Shown here: piece by piece, positions 9,072 through 17,621 of the stretch
Layout of the letters: each line of letters begins with the position of its first letter
Position numbering within the stretch: position 1 is the stretch's first letter
Assembly (NCBI RefSeq): GCF_001898325.1
Contig: NZ_MKTR01000012.1
Span: forward strand, 90,375-154,374
Direction: 5' to 3'
Length of the DNA: 64,000 nucleotides
DNA from: Microbacterium sp. 67-17
Lineage (GTDB): Bacteria; Actinomycetota; Actinomycetes; Actinomycetales; Microbacteriaceae
Notes under the pieces: model-generated
Seen by the model: the letters and a program-made list of their open reading frames with translations, nothing else
Databases searched by the model: none
Told to the model about the DNA's origin: nothing
Program-made: the position numbers and the translations under genes

Positions 9072-10388
9072 GTGACCACCCCTGTGCCCGATCCCACCGC
9101 GTCGTTCGCGACCGCCCAGGTGCAGGCAGGGTACGTGCCCGGTGTCGCGCAGAACACCGCCGTCGTGCCGATCTACCAGTCCAACGGCTACGAGTTCCCC
9201 TCCCTCGCCCACGCGCGCGACGTCTTCGCCCTCCGCAGCCTTGGCAACGTCTACAGCCGCAACGCGAACCCCACCCAGGCGGTGTTCGAGCAGCGCATCG
9301 CTGCCCTCGAGGGTGGGCGAGCCGCTGTCGCGGTGTCGTCCGGGCAGGCGGCCGCGGCGGCGGCGATTCTTGCGCTGGCCTCGGCTGGCGACCACGTGGT
9401 TGCTGCCCGCCAGCTCTACGGCGGCACCGTTGATCTGCTGTCGGACTCGCTCGGGAGCCTCGGCATCGAGGTCACCTACGTCGATCAGGACGACACGGAT
9501 GCCTGGCGTGATGCGGTTCGCCCGAGCACGCGAGCCTTCTTCGCCGAGACGATCACCAATCCGCTGGCGACCGTGCTCGACATCCGTGCCGTCGCCGATG
9601 TCGCCCACGCCGCGGGGGTGCCGCTCGTCGTCGACAACACCGTCGCGTCGCCGTACCTGGTGCGTCCGGGCGAGCACGGCGCAGACATCGTCATCCATTC
9701 CGCCACGAAGTACATCGGCGGGCACGGCGTGGCGCTCGGCGGCGTGGTGGTCGATATCGGCTCGTTCGATTTCGGCGCCGATCCCGGGCGCTGGCCCCAG
9801 TTCACGACGCCGTATCCCCGATTCGGCGACCTGGTGCTGTGGGACCGTTTCGGGGAGCAGGGGCTTGCCCTGGTCATCTACATCAAGACCCGGTTCGTGC
9901 ACGATTTCGGAACGACCCTGCCGGCGTGGTCGTCGTTCCAGCTTCTCCAGGGGCTCGAGACCCTCGATCTGAGGATGCAGCGTCACTCGGCGAGCGCACT
10001 CGCCGTCGCGCGATTTCTCGAGCAGCATCCCGCTGTCGAGAAGGTGTGGCATCCGGGACTCGCGTCCAGCCCGTGGCACGCGACTACCCAGCGCTACTTG
10101 CCGCGTGGGGCCTCGTCGGTGTTCTCGTTCGATCTCGCCGGCACCGGGGATGCGGATGCCGATGATCGCCGCGTCGAGCAGGTCATCGACGCGCTGCACG
10201 TCATCCGCCTGGTCGCCAACATCGGCGATGCTCGCAGCATGGTGAACCACCCGGCATCCATGACCCACCTGCACTTGACCGCGGAGCAACTGCGCGAAGC
10301 AGGCATCTCGCCTCGGACGATCCGGCTCTCGATCGGACTCGAGGACGAGACCGATCTCATCGCGGATCTCGCGCAGGCGCTGGCCTAA
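9072..10388 (+). CDS. O-acetylhomoserine aminocarboxypropyltransferase/sulfhydrylase-type PLP enzyme
   Basis: A 438-residue Cys/Met-metabolism PLP enzyme of the longer MetY size class. The Schiff-base lysine is K213 in HSATKYIGGHG. Other family signatures are the phosphate-binding segment AVSSGQAAAAAAI and the conserved YGGT. It should convert O-acetylhomoserine plus sulfide to homocysteine in the cytoplasm; cystathionine gamma-synthase activity is less likely given the length. The GTG start is chosen because CACGAT lies exactly six bases upstream, matching the leaderless pattern used by many genes here. No riboswitch fits in the 68-base gap. It converges with the next gene. Confidence 0.85.
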   Translation: MTTPVPDPTASFATAQVQAGYVPGVAQNTAVVPIYQSNGYEFPSLAHARDVFALRSLGNVYSRNANPTQAVFEQRIAALEGGRAAVAVSSGQAAAAAAILALASAGDHVVAARQLYGGTVDLLSDSLGSLGIEVTYVDQDDTDAWRDAVRPSTRAFFAETITNPLATVLDIRAVADVAHAAGVPLVVDNTVASPYLVRPGEHGADIVIHSATKYIGGHGVALGGVVVDIGSFDFGADPGRWPQFTTPYPRFGDLVLWDRFGEQGLALVIYIKTRFVHDFGTTLPAWSSFQLLQGLETLDLRMQRHSASALAVARFLEQHPAVEKVWHPGLASSPWHATTQRYLPRGASSVFSFDLAGTGDADADDRRVEQVIDALHVIRLVANIGDARSMVNHPASMTHLHLTAEQLREAGISPRTIRLSIGLEDETDLIADLAQALA

Positions 10389-10398
10389 CGGAGCGGGG

Positions 10399-11727
10399 TT
10401 ACGACGCTTCGATGAGAGCGCGGTAGAAGCCGATTCCGCGGAGCCATACCTCGACGCGGATTCTCTCGTTGTGCGAGTGCAGCGCGTCGCGCTCGGACCG
10501 GGTCAGATGGAATGGCGTGAACCGATAGACGTGGTCGCTGATTGCCGTGAACCACCGGCTGTCGCTTGCGCCGAGCTGCACGTAGGGCGTCGGAACGATA
10601 TCGCCGCCGAGAGTCGAGACCACGGCGCTGGCGATCCGCCGCCACGGCTCTCCTCGCCAGGGCGAAACCGGCGACGGGTTGGAGGCGTGACGCACCTCGA
10701 GCTCGACCTTCTCGTCGGCCACCGCCCGACGCACGTGTGCGGTTGCGCTCTCGATGGTGTCGCCAGTGAGCAGGCGGATGTTTACCGACGCCTTCGCTGA
10801 CGTGGCCAGGACGTTCTCCCCGGGTGCGCCGCTGAGTTCGGTGACGACCGCGGTGGTGCGCACCATCGCGTTGGTCTCCGGCCCGCCGAGCGTGAAGGCG
10901 CCGGCAAGCAGCGGCCCCGTGATCTCACCGCGCCGGAACAGGGTCCGTAGCGGTTCGGGAGTGTGGGGCGAGAGGGTTGCGAGCATGGCGCGTACCGGGG
11001 GTGCGAGCCGCGTCGGGAACGGTTTGCGCCGCAGCCGGTCGATAGCTCGCGCCAACCGTGCGGTGGCGGGCATCGCGGGCGGCGTCGATGCGTGCCCGCC
11101 CTGTTCGCGGACGGTCATGACGAGGGTCATGACCCCCCGTTCGGCGACACCAATCATCGCCGTGGGCACCGCGACGCCCGGGATGATGCCCTCGACGACG
11201 GCGCCGCCCTCATCGAGCACGAGCGCCGGATGGATGCCGCGCTCTTCCAGGTGCGCGACGATCGCGCGCGCTCCGTCTCCCGACGTCTCTTCGTTGTGAC
11301 CGAACGACAGGTAGATGTCGCGTGCCGGTGTGAATCCTTCGGCGACGAGAATCTCGACAGCCTCGAAGATGGCAACGAGCGACCCTTTGTCGTCGATGGC
11401 GCCACGGGCGTGGAGTTCGGCATCCTCACCCTCGCCCACGATCTCGGCACCGAACGGTGGATGCTGCCACTCCGCCTCGATGACGGGCACGACATCCATG
11501 TGGGCCATGAGAACGAGCGGATCCTCGGATGAGGTGCCCGGCCAGCGGTACAGCAGCGAGTGGCGGGCGATCACGTCACGCTCGAGGCGCTCATGCGTCT
11601 TCGGGTAGAGGCGCTCCAGCGCACGGTGGAACTCGTCGAACACCGACGCATCCATCCGCGAATCGTCGGCGTACGACACGGTGGGGATAGCCAGGAGTTC
11701 TCGGAAGCGATCCAACGGAGTGCTCAT
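10399..11727 (-). CDS. M20-family metallopeptidase
   Basis: A 442-residue zinc peptidase of the M20 (carboxypeptidase S/ArgE-like) family. The first metal-binding motif is LMAHMDVVPV with H76 and D78, the bridging Asp is in GAIDDKGSL near 112, and the catalytic Glu pair is in GHNEETSG (146-147). A dimerisation-domain insertion follows before the C-terminal catalytic part. It probably hydrolyses small peptides or N-acyl amino acids; the substrate cannot be read from sequence. TAGCCT at 11734-11739 sits six bases upstream of the ATG on this strand, so the transcript is probably leaderless. Confidence 0.9.
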   Translation of the reverse strand: MSTPLDRFRELLAIPTVSYADDSRMDASVFDEFHRALERLYPKTHERLERDVIARHSLLYRWPGTSSEDPLVLMAHMDVVPVIEAEWQHPPFGAEIVGEGEDAELHARGAIDDKGSLVAIFEAVEILVAEGFTPARDIYLSFGHNEETSGDGARAIVAHLEERGIHPALVLDEGGAVVEGIIPGVAVPTAMIGVAERGVMTLVMTVREQGGHASTPPAMPATARLARAIDRLRRKPFPTRLAPPVRAMLATLSPHTPEPLRTLFRRGEITGPLLAGAFTLGGPETNAMVRTTAVVTELSGAPGENVLATSAKASVNIRLLTGDTIESATAHVRRAVADEKVELEVRHASNPSPVSPWRGEPWRRIASAVVSTLGGDIVPTPYVQLGASDSRWFTAISDHVYRFTPFHLTRSERDALHSHNERIRVEVWLRGIGFYRALIEAS

Positions 11728-11733
11728 GCTTCG

Positions 11734-11768
11734 AGGCTACTCGCGGCACTGCGCGGGCGGGCTACGCT
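11734..11768. promoter_or_regulatory. Divergent leaderless promoters of the M20 peptidase and the oxidoreductase
   Basis: TAGCCT (minus strand, 11734-11739) and TACGCT (plus strand, 11763-11768) each lie exactly six bases from the ATG they serve, with no Shine-Dalgarno sequence between. The two -10 elements are back to back, 23 bases apart. This is read from the sequence; transcription from them is inference. Confidence 0.6.
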
Positions 11769-11774
11769 CGAACC

Positions 11775-12755
11775 ATGACTGCATTGCGATGGGGAATCCT
11801 GGCCACGGGCGGTATCGCACACGCCTTCACGAGCGACCTGCGAACTGCCGGACTGACCGTCTCAGCGGTGGGATCTCGGCGTCCGGATGCCTCGCAGGCT
11901 TTCGCTGACCAGTTCGACATTCCGCACGCACACGGTTCCTACGAAGACCTCGTCGCCGATCCCGACGTCGACATCGTCTACATCGCAACGCCGCATCCGA
12001 TGCACGCCGACAACGCTGTGCTCGCGCTCGAAGCTGGCAAGCATGTGCTCATCGAGAAGCCCTTCACGCTGACCGGCGCCGAGGCCGAGCGTGTGCGCGA
12101 TGTCGCTCGCGCTCGGGGTCTACTGGCGATGGAAGCGATGTGGACCCGGTATCTGCCGCACATGGTACGGATCCGCGAGATCATCGCGGCCGGCACGCTG
12201 GGCGAGATCCGCACGCTGTTCGCCGATCACACTCAGCGGATCTCGTCCGACCCGAGCCACCGCCTCAACGCCCTGGAACTCGGCGGCGGGTCGCTCCTGG
12301 ACCTCGGGATCTATCCGGTCTCGTTCGCGTGGGACGTGCTCGGGAAGCCGCAGACGGTGACCGCGCGCGGGCGCCTCGGCGACACGGGCGCGGATGCCGA
12401 GGTCGCGACGATCTTCACGCACGACGGTGGAGCGGTCTCGACCTCGATCTCGACCTCACGCGCGGTCGGCCCCAACACCGCCCATGTTCTGGGCACTGAC
12501 GCACGCATTGACATCGATCGCGTCTGGTACACCCCCACCTCGTTCCGTGTTGTCGCGCACGACGGCGAGGTTCTCGAGGAGTATCACAGCGAGGTTCAGG
12601 GCCGGGGCATGCAGTACCAGGCGATCGCCGCCGAGCGGCTGCTCGCCGAGGGCAAGACCGACAGCGACCTGCTTGCGCTGGACGAGTCGGTAGCCATCAT
12701 GCACGTGCTCGACGAACTGCGCGCGCAGCTCGGCGTGCGTTACCCGGGCGAATAA
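11775..12755 (+). CDS. Gfo/Idh/MocA-family NAD(P)-dependent oxidoreductase
   Basis: A 326-residue protein. An N-terminal Rossmann fold carries the dinucleotide-binding motif GILATGGIAHAF and the family EKP motif at residues 94-96 (HVLIEKPFTL). The C-terminal GFO_IDH_MocA substrate domain follows from about residue 130. Members oxidise or reduce sugars, inositols or trans-dihydrodiols; there is no neighbouring sugar pathway to narrow the substrate. The start is supported by TACGCT ending six bases upstream. It converges with the HNH endonuclease gene only six bases away. Confidence 0.9.
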   Translation: MTALRWGILATGGIAHAFTSDLRTAGLTVSAVGSRRPDASQAFADQFDIPHAHGSYEDLVADPDVDIVYIATPHPMHADNAVLALEAGKHVLIEKPFTLTGAEAERVRDVARARGLLAMEAMWTRYLPHMVRIREIIAAGTLGEIRTLFADHTQRISSDPSHRLNALELGGGSLLDLGIYPVSFAWDVLGKPQTVTARGRLGDTGADAEVATIFTHDGGAVSTSISTSRAVGPNTAHVLGTDARIDIDRVWYTPTSFRVVAHDGEVLEEYHSEVQGRGMQYQAIAAERLLAEGKTDSDLLALDESVAIMHVLDELRAQLGVRYPGE

Positions 12756-12761
12756 GCCCGC

Positions 12762-14177
12762 TCAGGCGGCAGCCGAGTCCACCCGGAAGACGGGAAGTCG
12801 GCGCTCCGGAGCAACGATGTACTGACGACCGCTCGGAGAAATCCATAGCAGCGACCCATCTCCGGTCTGGATGACGCGCCAGCCGCCATGGTGCTTGACC
12901 GTATGGTGCCCCTGACAGAGCGGAGCGGTATTCACGACCGAGGTCTCTCCGCCGTGTTCCCAGGCGAGCGAGTGATCGATCTGACATCGGGAGGCGGGGA
13001 CACCGCACCCCGGTGCCATGCATCTATCGGCGCGCCACTTCGTCAGCGCCACCATGTCTGGCGGAGGTCGGTATCGGGTTCTGCCGACCGACAGAACGAC
13101 GCCGGTTTCGGGGTGGGTCAGTACCCGGATCCACGACGTCGCGGCTCCCGCAAGTTCCCGCGCCTTCTCGATCGGGATAGGACCAACACCCTCCACGACC
13201 GCGGGGTCCTGAGGGCCATCGCCGTCGGCACCGAGCAGAGCGAGCGCGGGAACCGTCACGACAACCGTGGGGCGGATGCCCTGCACATCCTTCGGGTGAG
13301 CAGGAACAATACCGTCAAGCAGAAGATCGCACAGGATGTCGGCACGGATCTCGTCGAGCGTGCGGTCATCGGGCTGAGAGCCGCCGCCTTCGCCGCCGAC
13401 ATGCGCGGCGAGAAACGCCTTGCCCTTCGCCGTCATTCGTCCGTGAATCGCGTGAGCTTCGACCGTCGGCACCAGTGCATGCAGCCACGACATCCCGTCG
13501 GCCTCGGGCTCGACGAAGATCCTCCGGCGTCGGACGGCGTGTTCGTGCCGCACCGACAGTGTCGGCGCCAGTTCCCGATCGATGAGCCGTCGCAGCGCCC
13601 GCCTGAACGGCCCGACCGCGAGGGTCTCTGCGAGGTCTCGCGCATTCTCGACGAGCCGCGCCGCAACCTCCGGTTCGAGGGGCGCAAGCTCATCCACGAT
13701 GATCGTCGCGTGCCGCTCGGTCATGCCCGCGCGGGCCAGCGAATTCCAGACCGTCGGGTACCGGTGCACGAGTGCCTCGGCACGGTACATCAGCATTCCG
13801 GCCTGGTTCTCGGTGATCCGGAGGGCTGCGGCCAGCTCGAGCCGCACCGAGCGCTCGATCAACTCCCGCGAGCCTCCGCCGTATCGCGTGACGTCGTCGA
13901 GCGCCTCGACACGCAGCTGGTCGATGCGGGCAAGCCGCTGCGCCGCGAACACCGCCTCCATCGTCGCGACCTCAAGCACGAGCGCCACGGCATCGGGCTG
14001 CGCCGGCACCCAGCCCAGCTCCTCGTCGGAGTCGCAGAAGTCACCTTCGCGAACGAAGCAGTCATCACCCTCATACACGAGGTACTCGTCGGGGTCGACG
14101 GTGTGCTGGTGGGCGCAGGACGCGGCATCCGGCTCACGAGCGTTCTCGCCCGGCTCGGTGGCGCCGAAATCGTCCAT
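12762..14177 (-). CDS. DUF222 domain-containing HNH endonuclease
   Basis: A 471-residue protein with the DUF222 region at roughly residues 60-330 and a C-terminal HNH nuclease. The HNH core is visible: CMAPGCGVPASRCQIDHSL with H and D adjacent, then two more conserved positions in CQGHHTVKHH. This architecture (often annotated as 13E12-repeat protein) is highly multiplied in actinobacterial genomes and has an uncertain role; some copies behave as selfish or mobile DNA. TAGTGT at 14184-14189 is six bases from the ATG, which supports the start. No repeats flank it in this window, so mobility is not shown here. Confidence 0.9.
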   Translation of the reverse strand: MDDFGATEPGENAREPDAASCAHQHTVDPDEYLVYEGDDCFVREGDFCDSDEELGWVPAQPDAVALVLEVATMEAVFAAQRLARIDQLRVEALDDVTRYGGGSRELIERSVRLELAAALRITENQAGMLMYRAEALVHRYPTVWNSLARAGMTERHATIIVDELAPLEPEVAARLVENARDLAETLAVGPFRRALRRLIDRELAPTLSVRHEHAVRRRRIFVEPEADGMSWLHALVPTVEAHAIHGRMTAKGKAFLAAHVGGEGGGSQPDDRTLDEIRADILCDLLLDGIVPAHPKDVQGIRPTVVVTVPALALLGADGDGPQDPAVVEGVGPIPIEKARELAGAATSWIRVLTHPETGVVLSVGRTRYRPPPDMVALTKWRADRCMAPGCGVPASRCQIDHSLAWEHGGETSVVNTAPLCQGHHTVKHHGGWRVIQTGDGSLLWISPSGRQYIVAPERRLPVFRVDSAAA

Positions 14178-14241
14178 ACCCCGACACTACGAGGGGGGTC
14201 CGACATTGCCCCCGGGGGTCCGGGCGCCGGACCGAATGCCG

Positions 14242-14622
14242 TCAGCGGCGCGTCGACCACCACGCCCAGGCAACGAGTACCGGCTGGAAGAACAGCCGAA
14301 CGAGACGCTTCGTATCGGTATCGAGCCCGAAGCCGTCGCGCTTTTCGACGTACTGCGAGATGTTGCCGGGGAAGATCGCGATGAAGAACGCCGCGAGGAT
14401 CGCGCCGACGCGGCGACGCTCCTTGGGCAGTGCGACAAGCGCCGTGCCGAGCATGATCTCGACAACGCCGGATGCCACCACGATCGCATCCTCATCCAGC
14501 GGCGAGAGTTCCGCGGCCCACGGCGGCACCTGTGTCTGGAACTCCTTGCGGGCCACCGTGAGGCGGGTCACTCCCGCGAAGATCATCGCCCCGGCCAGCA
14601 TCCACCTCAGTACTGTTCGCAT
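14242..14622 (-). CDS. DoxX-like small membrane protein (second of a tandem pair)
   Basis: A 126-residue protein with four hydrophobic segments and the DoxX-type arrangement. It is clearly related to the next upstream gene: both share a central block with DAIVV-SG-VEIMLG and FPGN. DoxX-family proteins are linked to oxidative-stress or redox chemistry at the membrane, but most are uncharacterised. The start at 14622 is the first ATG after the upstream gene. TTGACT and TTGGCT, 17 bases apart, end six bases before it and could be its own promoter. Confidence 0.8.
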   Translation of the reverse strand: MRTVLRWMLAGAMIFAGVTRLTVARKEFQTQVPPWAAELSPLDEDAIVVASGVVEIMLGTALVALPKERRRVGAILAAFFIAIFPGNISQYVEKRDGFGLDTDTKRLVRLFFQPVLVAWAWWSTRR

Positions 14623-14695
14623 GCGCCCAGCCAAACCTCCCGCGCCGGGAAAGTCAACGTCGTAGGCGGGTGTCCAGCCGAGGCGGCGCGGGTCG

Positions 14696-15082
14696 TTACC
14701 GCTCGGGTGAGAGGGCGACGGCGAGCGCCCACACCACCAGCAGCGGTTGGAGCAGGAGCCGCACAAAGCGGCGCGTGTCGGTGTCGAGCAGCGGCGCAGA
14801 CCGACCCGTCTGCCACTGGTGCACGTTCCCTGGAAAGACCGCGACGAAAAATGCCGCGACCGCGGCGCCGAGGCGTACCCGTTCGCGGGGCAGCGCTACG
14901 AGCCCGGCGCCGAGCATGATCTCCACGGCGCCGGAGCCGACGACGATTGCATCCTTGTCGGTGTGCAAGAGCCTGGTCGCCCAGTCCGGCACGACGATGC
15001 GATAGCCCCGCCGCCCCCACGTGAGATGCGACACTCCCGCTGCCACGAGGAGAGCCGCGAGGAGCCAGCGAAGCACCCTCAT
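14696..15082 (-). CDS. DoxX-like small membrane protein (first of a tandem pair)
   Basis: A 128-residue four-helix membrane protein homologous to its downstream neighbour, most probably by tandem duplication. Its ATG overlaps the stop of the MarR-type gene by four bases, so it is translated from the regulator's mRNA and is likely under its control. The family suggests a membrane redox function; the substrate is unknown. The open frame extends far upstream, but that part overlaps the regulator in another frame and was not used. Confidence 0.82.
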   Translation of the reverse strand: MRVLRWLLAALLVAAGVSHLTWGRRGYRIVVPDWATRLLHTDKDAIVVGSGAVEIMLGAGLVALPRERVRLGAAVAAFFVAVFPGNVHQWQTGRSAPLLDTDTRRFVRLLLQPLLVVWALAVALSPER

Positions 15083-15519
15083 GCCGTGCGTCGGCCCGCC
15101 GGGTGTACCTCGACGGGCTCCTCGTGCAGGCCTCGCAGTGCCTGCGAGAGTTCTGGCGCACCCTTTGACAGGTCCCGGTCGAGAGCGCGCAGTCGCTTCT
15201 CGGCCTCCATGAGCGCCCAGTCCCCCTTCTCGGTGACCCGCAGCTCGGATGCCGAGCCGGCGTGAGCCGTCGAGTCGTGCACGAACCCTTCGTCCACGAG
15301 AGTGCGCACGGCCGTGTGCGCGGTCTGGACGGTGATCTGCGATCGGCGTGCAAGTTCGCTGAACGAAATGCCCGGCATCCCGTAGATGTGGCCGAGCAGG
15401 GCATACTTGCGCGTGGTGAGCCCGAGATCCTTCAGAACCGCGCCGAGTTGCGCCTCCCAGATGCTCGACATCGTCAGCAGCGCGATGACTGGACTGAACC
15501 GTCGTTGCTGAGCTGCCAC
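15079..15519 (-). CDS. MarR-family transcriptional regulator
   Basis: A 146-residue winged-helix protein: the recognition region is SFSELARRSQITVQTAHTAV near residue 55, followed by a wing and a C-terminal dimerisation helix. The start is GTG with a strong AAGGAG six bases upstream, so unlike many neighbours it has a leadered mRNA. It overlaps the DoxX gene, which makes that gene the first candidate target. Its ligand is unknown; family members usually respond to phenolics or oxidants. Confidence 0.85.
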   Translation of the reverse strand: MAAQQRRFSPVIALLTMSSIWEAQLGAVLKDLGLTTRKYALLGHIYGMPGISFSELARRSQITVQTAHTAVRTLVDEGFVHDSTAHAGSASELRVTEKGDWALMEAEKRLRALDRDLSKGAPELSQALRGLHEEPVEVHPAGRRTA

Positions 15520-15670
15520 GGGATCTCCTTCTGCGGGACGCCAGATCCTTCATCGTAGCCCGCGCCCTCCCGAACAGACGGGACAGGATCGTCGTGCATA
15601 AAGAAGTCAAGCGGCGATGACCGGGAAAAACCCCTGCGCAATCCGGCGTAGGTCGTGCCATCATCAGAAA

Positions 15671-15910
15671 ATGGACACCTCGCTGTACGAGATCCGGAAG
15701 GACCTCAGTAGGGCCCTCGCGGAACTCCACGAGGCCCAGCAGAGCTATCCCGATGACCCCACCCTCCGCGCGATCGACAGCCTGCAGTCAGCCGTCGAGC
15801 GTCTCACGGACGTACTCGAAGAGATCCAGTCGTTCTTCGCACTCCCCGTTCCGACGACGACGGGACCCCAACCCGTCGCCTCGGGTTCGGGGCATCGGCA
15901 CCACCGGTAG
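15671..15910 (+). CDS. Small hypothetical coiled-coil protein
   Basis: A 79-residue acidic helical protein. Residues 1-55 have heptad-like hydrophobic spacing (LYEIRKDLSRALAELHEA) consistent with a short coiled coil; the C-terminus is Pro/Thr/His-rich and probably disordered. No family is recognised. The ATG at 15671 is preferred over an upstream start at 15617 because CATCAT ends exactly six bases before it, as in other leaderless genes of this window. Coding bias is normal for the region. Confidence 0.5.
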   Translation: MDTSLYEIRKDLSRALAELHEAQQSYPDDPTLRAIDSLQSAVERLTDVLEEIQSFFALPVPTTTGPQPVASGSGHRHHR

Positions 15911-15932
15911 AGCTCAGGAGCCGCAGCGCGCC

Positions 15933-17251
15933 TCAGGCTAGGAGCCGCTGCGCTCGCGCAGCCTCAATCAAGGCATCCTTGTGGGCGTCATCGGCAAGCG
16001 AGATCAGGGCAAGCGCGCGCTCCTGCGTCGAGAGCCCCCGCAGATTCACCGTGCCGTGCTCGGTCACGACGTGCTCGACATCCATGCGCTCGTCGGTGAC
16101 GATGTCGACCCGCGGCACGATCGTCGACACTGAGCCACCCTTGGCTGTGGCAGGGAGCACCACGAACGACTTGCCGCCCCCCGCGACTTGGCAGCCCCCG
16201 TCACGAAATCGAACTGTCCCCCCGATCCGGAGTACTGCAGGCCCCCGATCATCTCGGCGTTGACCTGCCCGTAGAGATCGACCTGAATCGCCGCGTTGAC
16301 GGAAATCATGTCGTCGTTGCGCGAGATCACCTGCGGATCGTTGACGTAGTCGGCGGGAAAGCTGACCATCGACGGGTTGTCGTTCATGAAGGCGTAGGTG
16401 TGGGCATCCCCGACCGCCGAGGTCCAGACATGCCGCCGCGGATGCAGAGTCTTGCGCCGGCCTGTGATCACCCCCGATTCGATCAGGGGCACGAACGCCG
16501 ATGAGAAGAGCGCCGAATGGATGCCGAGGTCACGGTGGTCGGCGAGGGCGGCGGCGACCGCGGCGGGAACCCGGCCGGCGCCGATCTGCAGCGTGGCGCC
16601 ATCGGGAATGCGCGCCGCCACGAGCGCTGCGATCGCGAGGTCAGCGTCGGTCGGTGGTGCCTCAATGAGCTCGGGGAGGGGCGACGGATGCTCGACGACA
16701 GCGTCCACCTCGTCGATGTGAAGGAGGGAATCACCGAAGACGCGCGGCATGTTGGGGTTGACCTCGACGATCAGGCGGCGGCAGGCGCGCGCCGCGACGC
16801 TCGCGTAATCGTTCACGACGCCGAACGAGAAGTGACCGCTCGCGTCCATGGGGCTGACCTGCACCAGGAACGTGTCGATGTCGAGGTGTTCGCGGATCAC
16901 CCGCGGCAGGTTCGAGAAGTTGACCGGAATGAAATCGAGGGTTTCGCGGTCGGCTCGAGCGGGGTCGGCGATGATGTGGTGATCGCGTCCGGCGACGAAG
17001 AACGTATGCGCACGGAGCTTCTCGATCACCCCGGGCTGCAGGATCGTGTCACCGATCGCGTCGCCGCCCATGCCGTAGTAGAGGTCGAGGTCGACGAGCT
17101 CGTCGGCGCGCACGCGATCGGCAAGAGCTGCCAGAATCGCCGGCGGCGCCCCGAGGCCCATCGCCACCAGCACCTGCACTCCCGAGGGGATGGATGCCGC
17201 GGCATCCGCTGCCGACATGAGCTTGCGACGGTAGTCATCCTGTACCGGCAT
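15933..17251 (-). pseudogene. Acetyl-CoA hydrolase/CoA-transferase gene with a frameshift at a C6 run
   Basis: Two frames on the minus strand together make one protein of about 440 residues. Frame one (17251 to about 16180) carries the family body: VEVNPNMPR, the CoA-binding glycine-rich SGSGGQFDFVTGAAKSRG, and GQVNAEMIGG. Right after SRG the frame loses homology, and it continues in the other frame (VVLPATAKGGSV to 15933). The break coincides with six C's at 16177-16182. One added base, or two removed, restores the reading frame. It is either a genuine disruption or a sequencing slip. The start has GGAGG seven bases upstream. The intact family moves CoA between acetate and other acids. Confidence 0.85.
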
Positions 17252-17337
17252 CCGTGTTCCTCCAGCGCTGTCGCCGACGGATCCACTCTGGCATGACGGA
17301 CGTCCGGGGTGTCGGGGACGGGCGCTACTGTCGTGTC

Positions 17338-17589
17338 ATGGCCTCCCGCGTGCTCGCCCCTGACCTGTCCGGCATCGACAAGCCGAAAGGGCCTGCGTCG
17401 TACTTCCCGAGCATCGAGAAGACGTACGGTCGTCCGGTGCAGGACTGGATCGACATCGCTGTCGAGCGGCTCGACGCCGGCGACGCGCACATGGCAGTTG
17501 TCGAGGCGCTCAAGACTGAACACGGGCTGGGCCACGGCCACGCGAACGCCGTCGTGGCATACACGAAAGCGGCGCTCGCACAGGGCTGA
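17338..17589 (+). CDS. DUF4287 domain-containing protein
   Basis: An 83-residue protein whose core GPASYFPSIEKTYGRPVQDW is the DUF4287 signature; the rest is helical and ends in HGHANAVVAYTKAAL. The family is widespread in actinobacteria and uncharacterised. The ATG at 17338 is preferred over the longer frame from 17254 because TACTGT at 17326-17331 ends six bases upstream, the leaderless arrangement. It lies just upstream of the methyltransferase gene but has its own promoter. Confidence 0.8.
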   Translation: MASRVLAPDLSGIDKPKGPASYFPSIEKTYGRPVQDWIDIAVERLDAGDAHMAVVEALKTEHGLGHGHANAVVAYTKAALAQG

Positions 17590-17621
17590 GAGCTCCCTCG
17601 GCGCGGGATAGCGTGGATCCA

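Noticed and set aside
8892..10289. Minus-strand frame of 465 codons opposite the sulfhydrylase gene
   Set aside because: Overlaps the PLP enzyme with its catalytic lysine; no recognisable features.
12762..14177. HNH gene as part of an intron or insertion sequence
   Set aside because: No flanking repeats, intron structure or reverse transcriptase were found.
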